A stretch of 64,000 nucleotides of DNA from Euborellia annulipes (Eukaryota > Arthropoda > Insecta > Dermaptera > Anisolabididae), in NCBI GenBank assembly GCA_023213315.1, contig JAKCPI010024975.1:62001-126000 (forward strand), given 5' to 3'. Below are positions 19,725 to 30,706 of this stretch, one piece after another. The translations under genes were made by a program, and so were the position numbers. Each line of letters begins with the position of its first letter. The stretch's first letter is position 1. The notes beneath the pieces are model-generated. The model did no database searches. It saw nothing but the letters and a program-made list of their open reading frames with translations, and was not told where the DNA came from.

Positions 19725-20400
19725 AAAAAATCTGGTGTGACTGGCGCACAGCACACAACTTTCTCTTACCTTCGGTAATCGAAAGTTGTGTACTGTGCTT
19801 GTCACACCAGATTTTTTGTGTCGACATGTATTTAGTTTCCGACAGTAGGGTACAATTGAATTCAAGATGTAAAATTTATAAGTATGGGAAAATATTTATA
19901 TTTTGATACCATGGCAACCATTTCTCCTATCTTTTCTATGGAGTACAAGAGTAAAGTGGTCTTCAGAAGATTTCAATCACAAAATGAGAATATACATTTT
20001 ATAGAGAATCTAAAAAATAATTGATTTTTGAATTTTAAAAAAAATCGTTGGAGCAAATTTTGAAAAAATCGAAAAAAACTGAAAAAGTGAATCAGTAAAG
20101 TGCTAGTACTTTTTGGTCGATTTTGTTCAAAAGCTTCGTGTCACGTCCCATGGGGGTGTCTAACTTAAATATAAAATTTCAACTTCCTAGCTCTTTTCGT
20201 TCTTGAGATATTTTGTTCACAGACACACACAGACACACACACACACACACACACACACAGACCATGTCGCGAAAACCACTTTTTTGGATTCAGGGGACCT
20301 CAAAACGTGAAGATCCATCAAAATCTCGACATCGAATTTTTGACATGAATCCAATACTTTATATATATATATTACATATATACATAGGTAAGAGAAAGTA
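19725..20400 (+). mobile_element. Family A repeat, complete short copy
   Basis: The clearest plus-strand copy: head hairpin 19725-19822, then TGTAAAATTTATAAGTATGG, GATACCATGGCAACC, AGTACAAGAGTAAAGTGG, a CA microsatellite (20221-20260), ACCTCAAAACGTGAAG, and the tail hairpin with an AT-rich loop ending GGTAAGAGAAAGTA at 20400. No coding potential. Confidence 0.92.
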
Positions 20401-20500
20401 AAAATATATATAAACTTAATCGAAGGAACAAATGGACAAAAAATCGCCATGGATTCTCAAATTTAAAAATATATAATTTGACCGAAAAAATTATACAAGA

Positions 20501-20897
20501 CTTGTAGCTTTACTCGTCGACCCTCGATGCAGGTGTGTTATTTGTAAATTAAAACCATTAATCAATTTTAATTCTTTTATTTATCTCTCCCTTCAGGTCA
20601 AGTGTATTGCAATGTCTCACTTTCAAAATCTTCGCATTTCATTCTCAAGACCTACAAAATTTACAATTTATGTTCAACAATGTCATCTTAAAATCTTGAT
20701 TGTTATAAGATATGACACTGTTGAACATAAATTGTAAATTTTGTAGGTCTTGAGAATGAAATGCGAAGATTTTGAAAGTGAGACATTGCAATACACTTGA
20801 CCTGAAGGGAGAGATAAATAAAAGAATTAAAATTGATTAATGGTTTTAATTTACAAATAACACACCTGCATCGAGGGTCGACGAGTAAAGCTACAAG
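20501..20897. repeat. Near-perfect palindrome, 186-bp arms
   Basis: The left arm (20501-20686) and right arm (20712-20897) are reverse complements with one visible mismatch (CAACAATG against CAACAGTG), separated by 25 bases. The arms contain GTCGACCCTCGATGCAGG and CTCTCCCTTCAGGTCAAG. Pairing decays quickly outside. No hammerhead core, coding frame or target duplication is seen. Transcribed, it would give a very stable long hairpin. An assembly or library fold-back artefact is possible. Confidence 0.92.
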
Positions 20898-21402
20898 CCT
20901 TGAATAATTAGGACTGTCTCGTCTACAAAATATAATATTAAAAAATTATACTTTTTTTGACTAAGACTTATTAAAAGCTTCGATAACGTATAGATTAATT
21001 TGTAATTCTAAGACATTTATAATGGAATTAATTAGTCCTTGACATATACAAACTATACTATAGAAAACTCTAATAGATCGAATAAATTATGTTATATTTT
21101 TTTAAAGTCATCATCTAGAGTTCACACCTCCTAATTCTGGTATATTCCATCTTCAAGAGTCAAACTGCTTCTTCAAGAAAATTTGCTATCAAAACTCAGA
21201 CCGAATCTAATATTAACGATGTCTAATTGTGAACGACTCAGTCAACATTAAAAAGTTTTTTTTTTTTTTATTTTTATTAATGACCTATGGTCCCACCATT
21301 TAGGTCAACATCACAGTTGATTTACAAAGTTAGACATAAAGAATGTAACAACTTAAATAGAGAATAATTAAATAACAATAACAATAGGAATAAAAATTAG
21401 AT

Positions 21403-24400
21403 CTAAAACTGTTGGCCTGTAGCCTTTATAAAATTATATACTGTTAAGCACAAGTCAGCATTCACAACCGCAACTGCAAGAATACTTTCAATATTCACAG
21501 GAAAAGGAATAAAATTTATTAGTTCTTTGTAAAAAACGTCCCTTTCCTTTACTAGGAGGGGACAACAGAAAAAAATATGCGTAGCGTCCCTAACCGACGA
21601 ACTATCACACCAGCAATGGGGGGACTCCACCACACCAATGCGATACAAGTGTTCCGGTAAGGACGTATGTCCAACTCTAAGTCTGTTAATCGTGGTAACA
21701 TTACCACGATCAAGATTGAAATTGGTGAACCAGGGTTGATTTCTTATCTTCGGCATTAACTTGAATAGGCGACGTCCTTTTGGTTGTAGCTCCCATTCTT
21801 CTTGCCACTCCTTCCTGATTAGCACAGCAAACTTGCTACTAAGATCATTGCCAGGAATATTAACAACACAGTTTACACCGGATATAGCTGCCCTCTTAGC
21901 TGCAAGGTCAGCGGCCTCATTACCTTTAATACCCTCATGGGATGGGTGGGACCCAAATGAAGCGAATTTTATTACCTTTTAGTTGAATGTTAAAAATGAG
22001 TTTTTTTATTTCAATTAGTAGATGGTTGTTGAAATTAGACCTTCTAAGCGCTTTTAGTAAGCTTTGGGAGTCAGTGCATATTGTTGCATCCGGAATATCA
22101 TTTTCACATGCGAATGAAGCTGCCTTAAAAAGAGCGTAGCATTCAGCAAAATAAATAGAACTTTCAGTGGGAAGTTTGAAAAGCTCTTCAACATTCATAT
22201 GTGGTACTACTAGTGCACAACCAACAACTTCACCATTCTTAGACCCATCCGTATATATACAACATGAATGGGGAAATTTTGAACCCACAAGATCTTTAAA
22301 CAGTAAATTCTGCTGCAGGTGACCCTTCACAAAACATTCATCATAAATGTCAATACAGACATTATGTACTTCATACTTGGTCTCATAATAAGGCAAACGT
22401 TGACCAGTATACAATTTACCGAGATCCTGTCTCACAATTTTGTAAACTTGAATTAGTGATGAATACTTCATTATTTTATGGGGTTGAGTTATTTCATGGA
22501 TCCTTTTTGTAGACAGAATGACAGAGTTATCGGTTAGAATAGCCCTAGAAAAAATGTATTTGGCTGCCAATTTCCGTCTTCTTAAATAAAGCGGCATTTC
22601 ACAAGCCTCCGCCAGAAGGCAGTTGGTAGGAGTAGATCTCATATACCCTAAGGATATACGTATGGCTTTGAATTGAACTGTATCAAGCTTTCTGCAGACG
22701 CTGGGTGAAGCACTGTCATAGATAAAACTGCCGTAGTCGAGATATGACCTGACGAGGGCCTTATAAATGAGCAGACATATAGAAGGGTTGGCGCCCCACC
22801 ACGTTCTACTAACCATCCTCAGAATATTAATAGACTTTTCGCATTTCTTAACGATATACCTTACATGCGCCGACCAGTTGAGTTTAGCATCCATGATTAT
22901 CCCGAGAAATTTGTATTCATCTACGATCTCAATAGGACTACCAGCCATGAATAAGTTCGGGGAATTGTGCGGTATATATTTCCTAGAAAAAATTACCATT
23001 CTTGATTTGGAAGCAGACAATTCTAGGCCCAAAGAATTAAGATTACTAAACAAATTAGTCGTAGATGTATTTAAGTTCTGTATATTTTTCGCAGCTGAGT
23101 CTGATGCTGAGTAGAGCACAATGTCGTCCGCAAACTGTAGTATCTTAGTGCTCGGGTTCACACATGCTTCTAACTCACTAGTATATACAATATAAAGAAG
23201 GCAGCTGAGTACAGCCCCTTGAGGAATTCCCTTGGAGACAGTTCTAGGCCCGAGAAATCTACCGCCTTGCTTAATATAGATTTTCCGTGTAAAAAATAGC
23301 TGTGAAATACAATTAATTAAGTTGTTAGGGACACCAAAGTTAATTAATTTCTCTACTAATATCTTAATATCCACGTTGTCATAAGCACTCTTTACGTCCA
23401 AGAAAAGCGCCGTGAGATACTCCCTATTCCTAAATGACTCAAAGATATCATTAGCCAAAAGAGCAATACTATCAATAGTCGAGCGATTCTTCCTGAAGCC
23501 ATTTTGAGTGACTGGCAAAATATTATTATTTTCAAAGTACCACTCAAGGCGCTTTTTAATGAGGGATTCAAAAAGTTTCTCTAAGCATGAGGCTAGAGCA
23601 ATCGGCCTAAAAGAAGACGCTTCATTGGAACTTCTATTTGGCTTTTGAATAGGAATTACAACGTGTGTTGTCCAACTTTCAGGGAAAATGTGGGCATCCA
23701 AAAATTTATTTAAAATACCAAGTAAAATAGTCTTTGCATGCAGAGATAATTTTTTGATCATCAAGTAGGAAATATTATCAAAACCAGTTGCGTTGTTGGA
23801 TTTATCCTCGAGAATTGAAGAGAATTCTGTATAACTAAAACTTTTAGTTAAATAGTCATTATTTGGCCCTTTTGGTAGAACATCGTTATACGACGGAACC
23901 CAAGGGGGACATATGGAGTCAAAAAAGCGAGCAAAACTTCTTCATCAACTACCTGTGAGCTTCTACTGCTACCTACATTTTTCAATGATTTGATTCTATC
24001 CCATACGTGACTTATAGGAGTTTCCTTATTTAGTGAGGTACAATACTCCCTCCAGCTCTCTTTTTTTTTACTCTTCAAAAATGCTTTCACCTCCTTATTG
24101 GTTTGCTGAAAGTACTCGTAAGTCGCAGCACAAAAATTGCGTCTCATTCGTTTGAGTGCCTCCTTCCTCTGGCAAACTTTGTTTGCACAAGAGTCATCCC
24201 ACCAAACTGGAGATTTAATTCTGGCGTTAACGGGCTTTTTCACAGGTATAGTTAAAAATGCTGCAGAGTTAATAGCGTCTGTGAATGCATCGTATGAGCT
24301 TAGCGGCTCGAGATTTAATATACTAGCGGGAAGAAAATGATCAACCAGGATAGAAAATTGATCCCATTTAGCTTTAGAGAAGTTCCACCCTCTATGTAAC

Positions 24401-25104
24401 CGATTTCCTGTAGAATGTCCTCTGCGGGAGTCTATGGAGAATGTGTAAGTTATCATAATACATAAATGGTCACTCCCCATAGGATCGTCTGATACCACCC
24501 AATCCAAAAAAGGAGCAAGAGCAGAGCTACATAGCGTCAAATCTAGTGGGGAAGGGGTTCTATTGGGCTTCTCAATCATTGTCTGAGACCCGTCATTCAA
24601 TATTATAAGCCTTTCATCTTCGACAAATTCCATCAGATGGGTTCCAGAACGATTTTCCCGATCGCATCCCCAAGCCGGGCTATGCCCATTAAAATCTCCG
24701 CAGATTAATAATAAGTTTCTGTCTAGGTTATTCAATATCATACTCCACTGAGAGTCAAATATAGGGGTATTCGGTGGAGAATAGACGGACAGAATATTTA
24801 ATCCAATACCGCCACCGATTTTTAAGTAAACACCACAAATATCAAAACTAAAAGAGGCTGTGTTCAAATTAATTCCTTGGTAATTTAAGGAATTGTGAAC
24901 TAGAATAGCCGAACCACCCCCTCTGCCCATGCGGTCGGCTCTTATTACGCTATATCCATTAATATAAAAGGGTTGACCTGGAGAGAGCCACGTTTCTGAA
25001 ATCGCTGCAATACTTATCTGAGCCGTTTTTAGTTTCCTTTCAAGCTCTAGTTTATTCACTATAACTGAACGAGCATTCCATTGTAAAATACGTAAACAAT
25101 CCAT
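21403..25104 (-). pseudogene. LINE ORF2: endonuclease, reverse transcriptase, RNase H
   Basis: About 1,230 codons in three frames. Piece 1 (25104 to about 23920) is an APE-type endonuclease: WNARS (N10), SETWL (E37), SVYSPPN (Y108), GDFNGHS (D137, N139) and SDH (211-213). Piece 2 (to about 21945) is the RT with FLDVKSAYD, GIPQGAVLS and FADD (residues 211-214 of the 23764 frame), then RNase H with IYTDGS, AECYAL and CTDSQS. Piece 3 (to 21403) holds the last RNase H aspartate (GNEAAD) and a C-terminal CWC...H...C zinc-finger-like motif. Breaks are one base at the A6 run 23921-23926 and a TGGG duplication at 21941-21950. Catalytic residues all survive. Confidence 0.92.
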
Positions 25105-25276
25105 TTAAATAGGGCCGTAATGAGATATAATATCTCTATATACTAAAAATCAACTCGCATGACAAAATTAAAACTCAGATTTTAGTATATTATTTAATAA
25201 TATCAATTTATAGAAATGAAAATAAAACTATTATATATATAAGTTAGCTATCACGTTAACTATCCTTTAAATTATA

Positions 25277-26971
25277 TTAAAGATCAACGTCATTTTCAAT
25301 CACAGAAGTATTTTCCACATTAGAGGCACACGAGTTGTTAATACTAACACCACCAACATCCATAACTTTCAAATTGGGACTCACTTCACCAGAACCCACG
25401 GAGGTCACATTGGCGGCCTGATATGTGGGCCTATAGGGATTTGCCGGAAGTGGGCGAGAACCGAGCTCAATATTCATATTTGGTAAAGTAAAATTAGGGG
25501 TGGGATGTTGAGTCGGAGTCCTCACCCTTTTATGGGTACTAATTTTAAAATGCTTCCTTTCATTTGTAACACTCCTAATATTATCACAATTTCTCTTAAG
25601 GGGAGTGGTAGAGTTATAATTAAAACTATTCAGTTGCGGAAAACTAACATTATCGTAAACAACAGGTTGGGGTGGAACAAATGACGAGAGTGCATTAGCG
25701 AAAGGTCTATATTTTACACTTTGGTAGGCTTCCATATAAGAATAGTTTTTTAATGTCATCAACTCTTTGACCTGTTTTTGATCCGCATATTCTTTGCAGT
25801 TCTCGAGATCAGTAGTCAGGTGATCTGTCTTGCAATACAAACAAGCAGGAAGGATTTCAGAATCGCAATCCTTAATGTCGTGGGGGCCACCGCAGCCTGA
25901 GCACCTTTTTTCCCTTGCATTTAGCCGCCCTGTGACCGTATCTCAGACAATTAAAGCAAATTACAGTTCGAGGTATATATGGCGCTACTGGAGCCCTAAC
26001 AGAATGAAAGGCAATATACGGAGGTAAAATTTGTGATTGGAACGTGATTTTGACCGTTCCCGATGGCATATAATAAGGTTCTGCATTTTTAGGTTTTACT
26101 AATCTGTTGAACCTCTCCGCTCTTAATATCTTATATGGTGAAGTACAAGCTTGGGGATTGAGCAATTCATTAACATCCAGTTCCAAGGGATGATTCCTAA
26201 CTATTCCCTGTTTGCATGTTAAATACAGAGGAATATAAGCATCAAAATTACTTTCTGTAAGCATTTGTTCATCCAGAAATTTATTTGCATCAGTTGAGGT
26301 CTGAAACTCAACACGAATCTTATATTTATTTATTGATGATATTCCGAGAACACAATGATTGTAGGATTTTATTTTCTCAAATAAAAACTTCCCAAAGGTC
26401 ATGGGGTTGAGTCCCTTTTTAATAATTTTGATTATCTTCTTTGTTTTTATATTTTTATATTTTGTAATTGCCCTCGGGGCATGGCGTAGAGGTTAGCGTG
26501 CTAACCTCGTATACCAAACGTCGCGGGTTCGGACCCCAGGCAGTCCGATGATTTTATTTAAGCCAATTGGATACCAAATGACTTAAATAAAAATGCCTGG
26601 ACCCCTATATGTATATTTATCAATAACGGTTATTGTCTAAAGTCTTAAATGGCCTGAGTTGCCGAAAAGACTGTGTGAATGTGTGTGTGAGTGTGAGTGT
26701 GAATGAGAAAAAAGTGTGAATGTTTTTAAATAAAAAAAAAAAAAATATTTTGTAATTGAGAGAGAGGAATGTGTTCGTTTATAATAAAATTTTCATTATC
26801 AGCGGACACAGTGACTTCTTCTAATGTTGCCTTTCTTTCAATGAAAACAAAATAAGGCCCACTATCGGCCATCAAATACACATTTTTGAATCTCTCATCA
26901 CGAGATGAAATACCTATGCCGGTATTAGTTTTTGAGGTGCCAGGGGCACCTCGCCCCTGATCATCTCCCAT
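25277..26971 (-). pseudogene. LINE ORF1 (Gag-like, zinc knuckles)
   Basis: The N-terminal piece starts at 26971 (MGDDQGRGAPGTSKTN) and is cut at about 26745 by the SINE. The frame resumes near 26440 after a further one-base shift in an A-rich lysine tract and runs to about 25906. There an A6/T6 run (25906-25911) costs one base, and the frame continues to 25277. It encodes CFNCLRYGHRAAKC, then CSGCGGPHDIKDC, then a third CX2CX3HX7C. Three tandem zinc knuckles are typical of ORF1 nucleic-acid-binding proteins of I/Jockey-type LINEs. ORF2 starts 172 bases downstream. Confidence 0.86.
26471..26744 (+). mobile_element. SINE copy 4, full-length, inserted in LINE ORF1
   Basis: The best copy of the family: CCCTCGGGGCATGGCGTAG start, A box TTAGCGTGCTAACC, B box GGGTTCGGACCCC, the CCATT/AATGG-type stem region, AATGCCTGGACCCC, TGAGTTGCCGAAAAGACTG, GTGTGAGTG block and A tail. 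Perfect 14-bp duplications ATATTTTGTAATTG flank it (26457-26470 and 26745-26758). It was inserted after the LINE, in opposite orientation, and breaks ORF1. Confidence 0.95.
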
Positions 26972-27246
26972 CCTTTAATATTAAAAGGGGGGAGCCGCTT
27001 CCTTGGAAGGGCCCACCCCAAATTACTTAGTTTATACTCTAATACACAAAAGGAGTATACAATAAACAGAAAAGAAGTAAATAATAATAATAAAGAAAGA
27101 ACAATGAGCAGTGTACACCGAATATTGGGAGAAAGAGAAAAATAGAGAAATGAGTAAACGTGTAGATGATCTTATCTGCAATACGGAGCGCTCCGGCTAA
27201 AACGTGCACACTCTACAGACTCTCACTCACAACTCACATTAAAAAG

Positions 27247-28011
27247 TAAAATTATGAAAAAGATTTTTCTAAATAAAATAAATATATCTCCCCCTCTCAG
27301 CGGTTGAGATCAGTTTAAAGTATTTATATAGTTGCCCTATATTATGGCAACCGCGAGACGTTCTACATGCTGGTTCCCCGGAGCCACCCATCCGAGATTC
27401 TCCCATTGCTTCTATTATCATTTAAAATATTCTCTCCGAAATTTCAATAAACATAAATGATTTTAAGATTCACCAAGTACAAACATGTTCAATGTTTATG
27501 ATTGTTTGTGACAATATTTTATTGTTTGAGTTATAATATACTGTCGCTACAGCTTTTTACAACTGATTTATATTCATCCGATTCAAAGAAATATGAAAAA
27601 TTGATTTTTTTTTATGTATATTAAAAATATGTTTACGTTATTCGGCCAATAATTTAAATAGTGACTTTTAAATGGAAAACATGGCGAGGAATAAATAAAA
27701 ATAAAATTTTAATAAAAACTTCTATAAATTTTTATGAAATAATTTAAAGTTGAAAAAGGGAGAGAATGATTTAAGAAAAGTGGCGCCACAAAGATTACTA
27801 AATAAATATTAATGCTGGTTGAAAACTTCGAACAAATATAAACAAATAAATGCGTTATTGTCTTGAATTTAAATTTATTTTTAAACAGAAGATGTCTCTG
27901 TTAATTGCAATTGAAAAACGGATATGGTTTCATGATCCAAGGGTCAGTGGTTCGTTTCTTAACCAAAGCAATTAAATATAGTCCAATTATAATAAAATAA
28001 AAAGCGTTAAA
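27247..28011. other. Region without a recognised gene
   Basis: A mixed-composition patch at about 27290-27420 (TGGCAACCGCGAGACG, GGTTCCCCGGAGCCACCC) precedes ordinary AT-rich sequence. No coding or repeat boundary supported. Confidence 0.45.
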
Positions 28012-28097
28012 CTTTCGACCTTAGGTTCTCGTTGATACATTAAAATTAAATATATAAATTAAACACTAGGTTATTTGTTTCAGAGGTTTCAAAATTA
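28012..28097. mobile_element. Fragment of the locus 6 palindromic element
   Basis: ACTTTCGACC, GGTTCTCGTTG, then AATTAAACACTAGGTTATTT and TTTCA match 51566-51655 closely. The part that would carry the ribozyme motif is missing because a family A head follows at once. Confidence 0.7.
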
Positions 28098-28235
28098 AAA
28101 ATCTGGTGTGACCAGCAAGGTGCACAACTTTCTCTTACCGAAGGGTAAGTTTTGTGGTGTGCTGTTCACACCAGAATTTTTGTGTTGAGATATATTTAGT
28201 TTCTCATAGCAAATTAGTTTCAAACTTCACCATTT
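28098..28235 (+). mobile_element. Family A repeat, head only
   Basis: The hairpin (TCTGGTGTGACCAGCAAGG to TTCACACCAGAATTTTT) and TGAGATATATTTAGTTTC are kept; the rest of the body is absent. Confidence 0.8.
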
Positions 28236-28304
28236 CCAATTCATATGTAAAAAGTAAAAAAGTCAATTAATTCAAAATTTCCATGTGTATTTTAAATCTA
28301 AAGT

Positions 28305-28446
28305 ATTTTTTCGAAAATCAAAAAAAGGGCTTCTAAAAGTTGTAGATAATTTGAATAGCTTTAATTAAAAAAAAATTGAGGTCGATAGCTTCAAAATTGT
28401 GGCCGCTGTAAACTCCCAAAATTAGCACCCCGAGACGCGCACCTTA
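28305..28446. mobile_element. Truncated copy of the TTAA-flanked element
   Basis: AAAATCAAAAAAAGGGCTTC, GTCGATAGCTTCAAAATTG, TGGCCGCTG and GCACCCCGAGACGCGCACCT followed by TAA match the right half of 59726-60128. The left terminus is missing. Confidence 0.8.
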
Positions 28447-28639
28447 ATATCTAATTGTCTCTGAATGACTTTTTTACTAAATTATTTTAATTCTCTCTTG
28501 ATCAAAGGGGATATAACAAATCGCGAAACGAATTAAGCTCTGATCAATCTCTTTATTTCAGAAAGTAGAGTATTGAAATGGAGCAATTAAAACAAATATG
28601 CGAATTTAAAGACTAATAACCCTGAAGTTAAGACGAAGT

Positions 28640-28900
28640 AAGCTCTCTTAGAGAGTGACTAATGAAGTAATTGAAGACTCATTACTCGCTATTGGAGAGA
28701 GAGAGAGAGAGAAGCGTCGGGTGTCTTTGGCAGCCGATAACCGCACTAAGACACCCCGAAGACGACCAAAAGTCCTCTCTCTGCTCTCTCACCTCTCTGT
28801 GCGTGAAGGGAAAACGAATTGGGGGCGGACAATGGATGGCGGATCAGGTTGCCACTTGCCAAGGGGCTCATGATGCGGAACAGACACAAATCGAGGGTAT
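28640..28900. other. GC-richer patch with GA microsatellite
   Basis: A GA repeat (28697-28713) leads into about 180 bases of balanced composition (CAGCCGATAACCGCACTAAG, GAAGACGACCAAAAGTCC). Overlapping frames of 72 and 94 codons exist, but neither product resembles a known protein. It could be a promoter region or first exon; support is weak. Confidence 0.3.
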
Positions 28901-29126
28901 TTATTTGGAGGACAATGTCATTTTACTTTCTCTCTTAAGAAGGAAACTTAAGTAAGTAAAAATCTAAAAAGACGAATAACCAACTTTCAAGTTAAGAGAA
29001 AAAAAACTGGTGTGATTGTACAACTCACAACTATTTTGAAATTCGTGTTCGGTGCTTGTCACACAAGATTTTTTTTGTCAACAGCAGCATATTAGAATTA
29101 AAGATGTAAAATTTATATATATAATT

Positions 29127-29226
29127 TTTTAAATGACTTAAATAAAACATCGGACTGCCTGGGGAACCCGCAACACTTGGTATAGAAGGCCAGCACGCTA
29201 GCAACTACACCAAGGCCTGAGGGCTT
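29127..29226 (-). mobile_element. SINE copy 5, head fragment
   Basis: Minus-strand B box region (GGGGAACCCGC, degenerate) and A box complement (CCAGCACGCTAGCAACTACA) are kept, ending at AGGCCTGAGGGC. The 3' body is missing. Confidence 0.75.
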
Positions 29227-29427
29227 TATTTACATTGAAAAATATTTATAATAAGCCAAATAACTTAATAAAAAAAAAAAAAAAAAAAACGAAAGTGTGA
29301 GAATGTGCACACAACAGTTGTCTGGCAATAAAATTCCTGTATAATAAAGTAAAATACTTTGTTTTATTTATCGTGAACTCCATCATATGAATTTAAAAGA
29401 AGTAAACCTCCAATTAAAAAAAAAATC

Positions 29428-29550
29428 AAACGACTTAAATAAGAATGCCTGGACCCCCCCCAATAGATATAATTACAAATAACGGATATCGTAAAAGTCT
29501 TATATGGCCTAAGTTGCCGAAAAGACTGTATGTGTGTGTGAGAGTTTTTT
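29428..29550 (+). mobile_element. SINE copy 6, 3' part
   Basis: AAGAATGCCTGGACCC, AACGGATATCGTAAAAGTC and AAGTTGCCGAAAAGACTG match the SINE body. The tRNA-like head is missing. It faces copy 7 tail to tail, so the two could form a large hairpin. Confidence 0.8.
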
Positions 29551-29560
29551 ATTTTTTTAT

Positions 29561-29820
29561 TTTTAAAACATTCACTCTTTTTTCTCATTCACACACACAT
29601 TCACCCAGGCTTTTCGGCAACTTAGGCCATTTAAGACTTTTAACGATACTCGTATGTTTAAATATATCTATTGGGAGTCCAGGCATTTCTATTTAAGCGA
29701 TTTAGTATCCAAATGCCTTAAATAAAATCATCGAACTGTCTGGGGTCCGGACTCGCGACCCTTGGTATAAGAGGTCAGCACGCTAACCCCTACACCAAGC
29801 ACCGAAGGCGTGTTTTTTAT
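29561..29820 (-). mobile_element. SINE copy 7, near full-length
   Basis: A minus-strand copy running from its tail (CATTCACTCTTTTTTCTC) through TTTTCGGCAACTTAGGCC, CCAGGCATTTCTATTTAAG and GGGTCCGGACTCGCGACC to the A box complement CAGCACGCTAACCCCTACAC and CACCGAAGGC. Confidence 0.88.
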
Positions 29821-29915
29821 TTAAAAAAAAAAATTACATTTTTTTTTATTTGGCTTTTGGCCTAAGCCATTTAGCCAGAAATTTATATTTTGTTACCATG
29901 GAAATCATTTCACCT

Positions 29916-30690
29916 GGTCTTCAACAAAAAAAAGATTTATTACTCAATTCTCCACAAGTTAATAATCATAATTAAAGTTTTATGTTGATTTGATCTAAAC
30001 ATATAAAAAAAGATCAAATTATTCAAATACATAAGCATTCTATATTAATAAAAAGCTTCTAGCTGGATACGCCTGAAAGTAGGCAACCAGAAGGGATCGT
30101 CCAAAATCACAGCCTAAGGCTCCACCCCTTTCCCAACTAGCACTCCCCACCACTCACACACACATGCGGAAATGGGTGCACTCGTACACTCCTGTTATTA
30201 CTTTCCAATAGGCTTTGAGACGCAAAGATAAAGAAGCGATAAAAATATATATTTGAGTTATTAACTAACCTTGAAACAAGAAAAAAAATTATAAAAATGC
30301 CCTTTCTCGAAAAGTAAAGGGTGCCTATAGTATATCTTTAAGAAAACAAACAAAATTCAGACAGGTTCAGACTCGAAAGAGATAAGAGAAGTAAAGACAA
30401 AAACTTATAATGTTTTTAAAATAAGAAATAAATAGAGTATGTAAAATATAATTATTAATTAATTTTATGATATTTAAGGAATTGTTAGGTCCACCAACAA
30501 ATAAAGATGCTGACAAATTTGGTAAATGATATATGATGATTTAATGTAAAAAAAAAGTAAAAAATAAAATATTTTCGAATCCGATAATATATTTTTCCTG
30601 TTGCGTGTAATATTAGGATTGTTCGGTGTATGTAAGTGTGATGTGATGTCTTTCAATCATAATATGAAATTAACTAAAAATATTTTCTCT
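29916..30690. other. Region without a recognised gene
   Basis: AT-rich apart from a mixed patch at 30060-30200 (GCCTGAAAGTAGGCAACCAG, CCACCCCTTTCCC). No coding frame or element boundary supported. Confidence 0.45.
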
Positions 30691-30706
30691 CTATATATAT
30701 TTCATA

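Larger units (their letters stand above)
21256..27235 (-). mobile_element. Full-length I-like LINE with 11-bp target duplication
   Basis: Perfect 11-bp duplications ACATTAAAAAG lie at 21245-21255 and 27236-27246. On the minus strand the element has a 5' untranslated region (about 26972-27235), ORF1 with zinc knuckles, ORF2 with endonuclease, RT and RNase H, a short 3' region and an A tail (poly-T at 21256-21269). A SINE is inserted in ORF1. This order, with RNase H, is typical of the I group of non-LTR retrotransposons. A handful of small indels break both frames, so it is full-length but probably inactive. Confidence 0.93.
28999..29915 (+). mobile_element. Family A repeat split by a SINE cluster
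   Basis: A diverged head hairpin (CTGGTGTGATTG to CTTGTCACACAAG) with AAGATGTAAAATTTATA ends at about 29125; AATTTATATTTTGTTACCAT and GGAAATCATTTCACC resume at 29877-29915. About 750 bases of SINE pieces lie between. Confidence 0.7.

Noticed and set aside
22767..23114. 115-codon plus-strand frame inside the LINE
   Set aside because: It is the antisense shadow of the reverse transcriptase frame.
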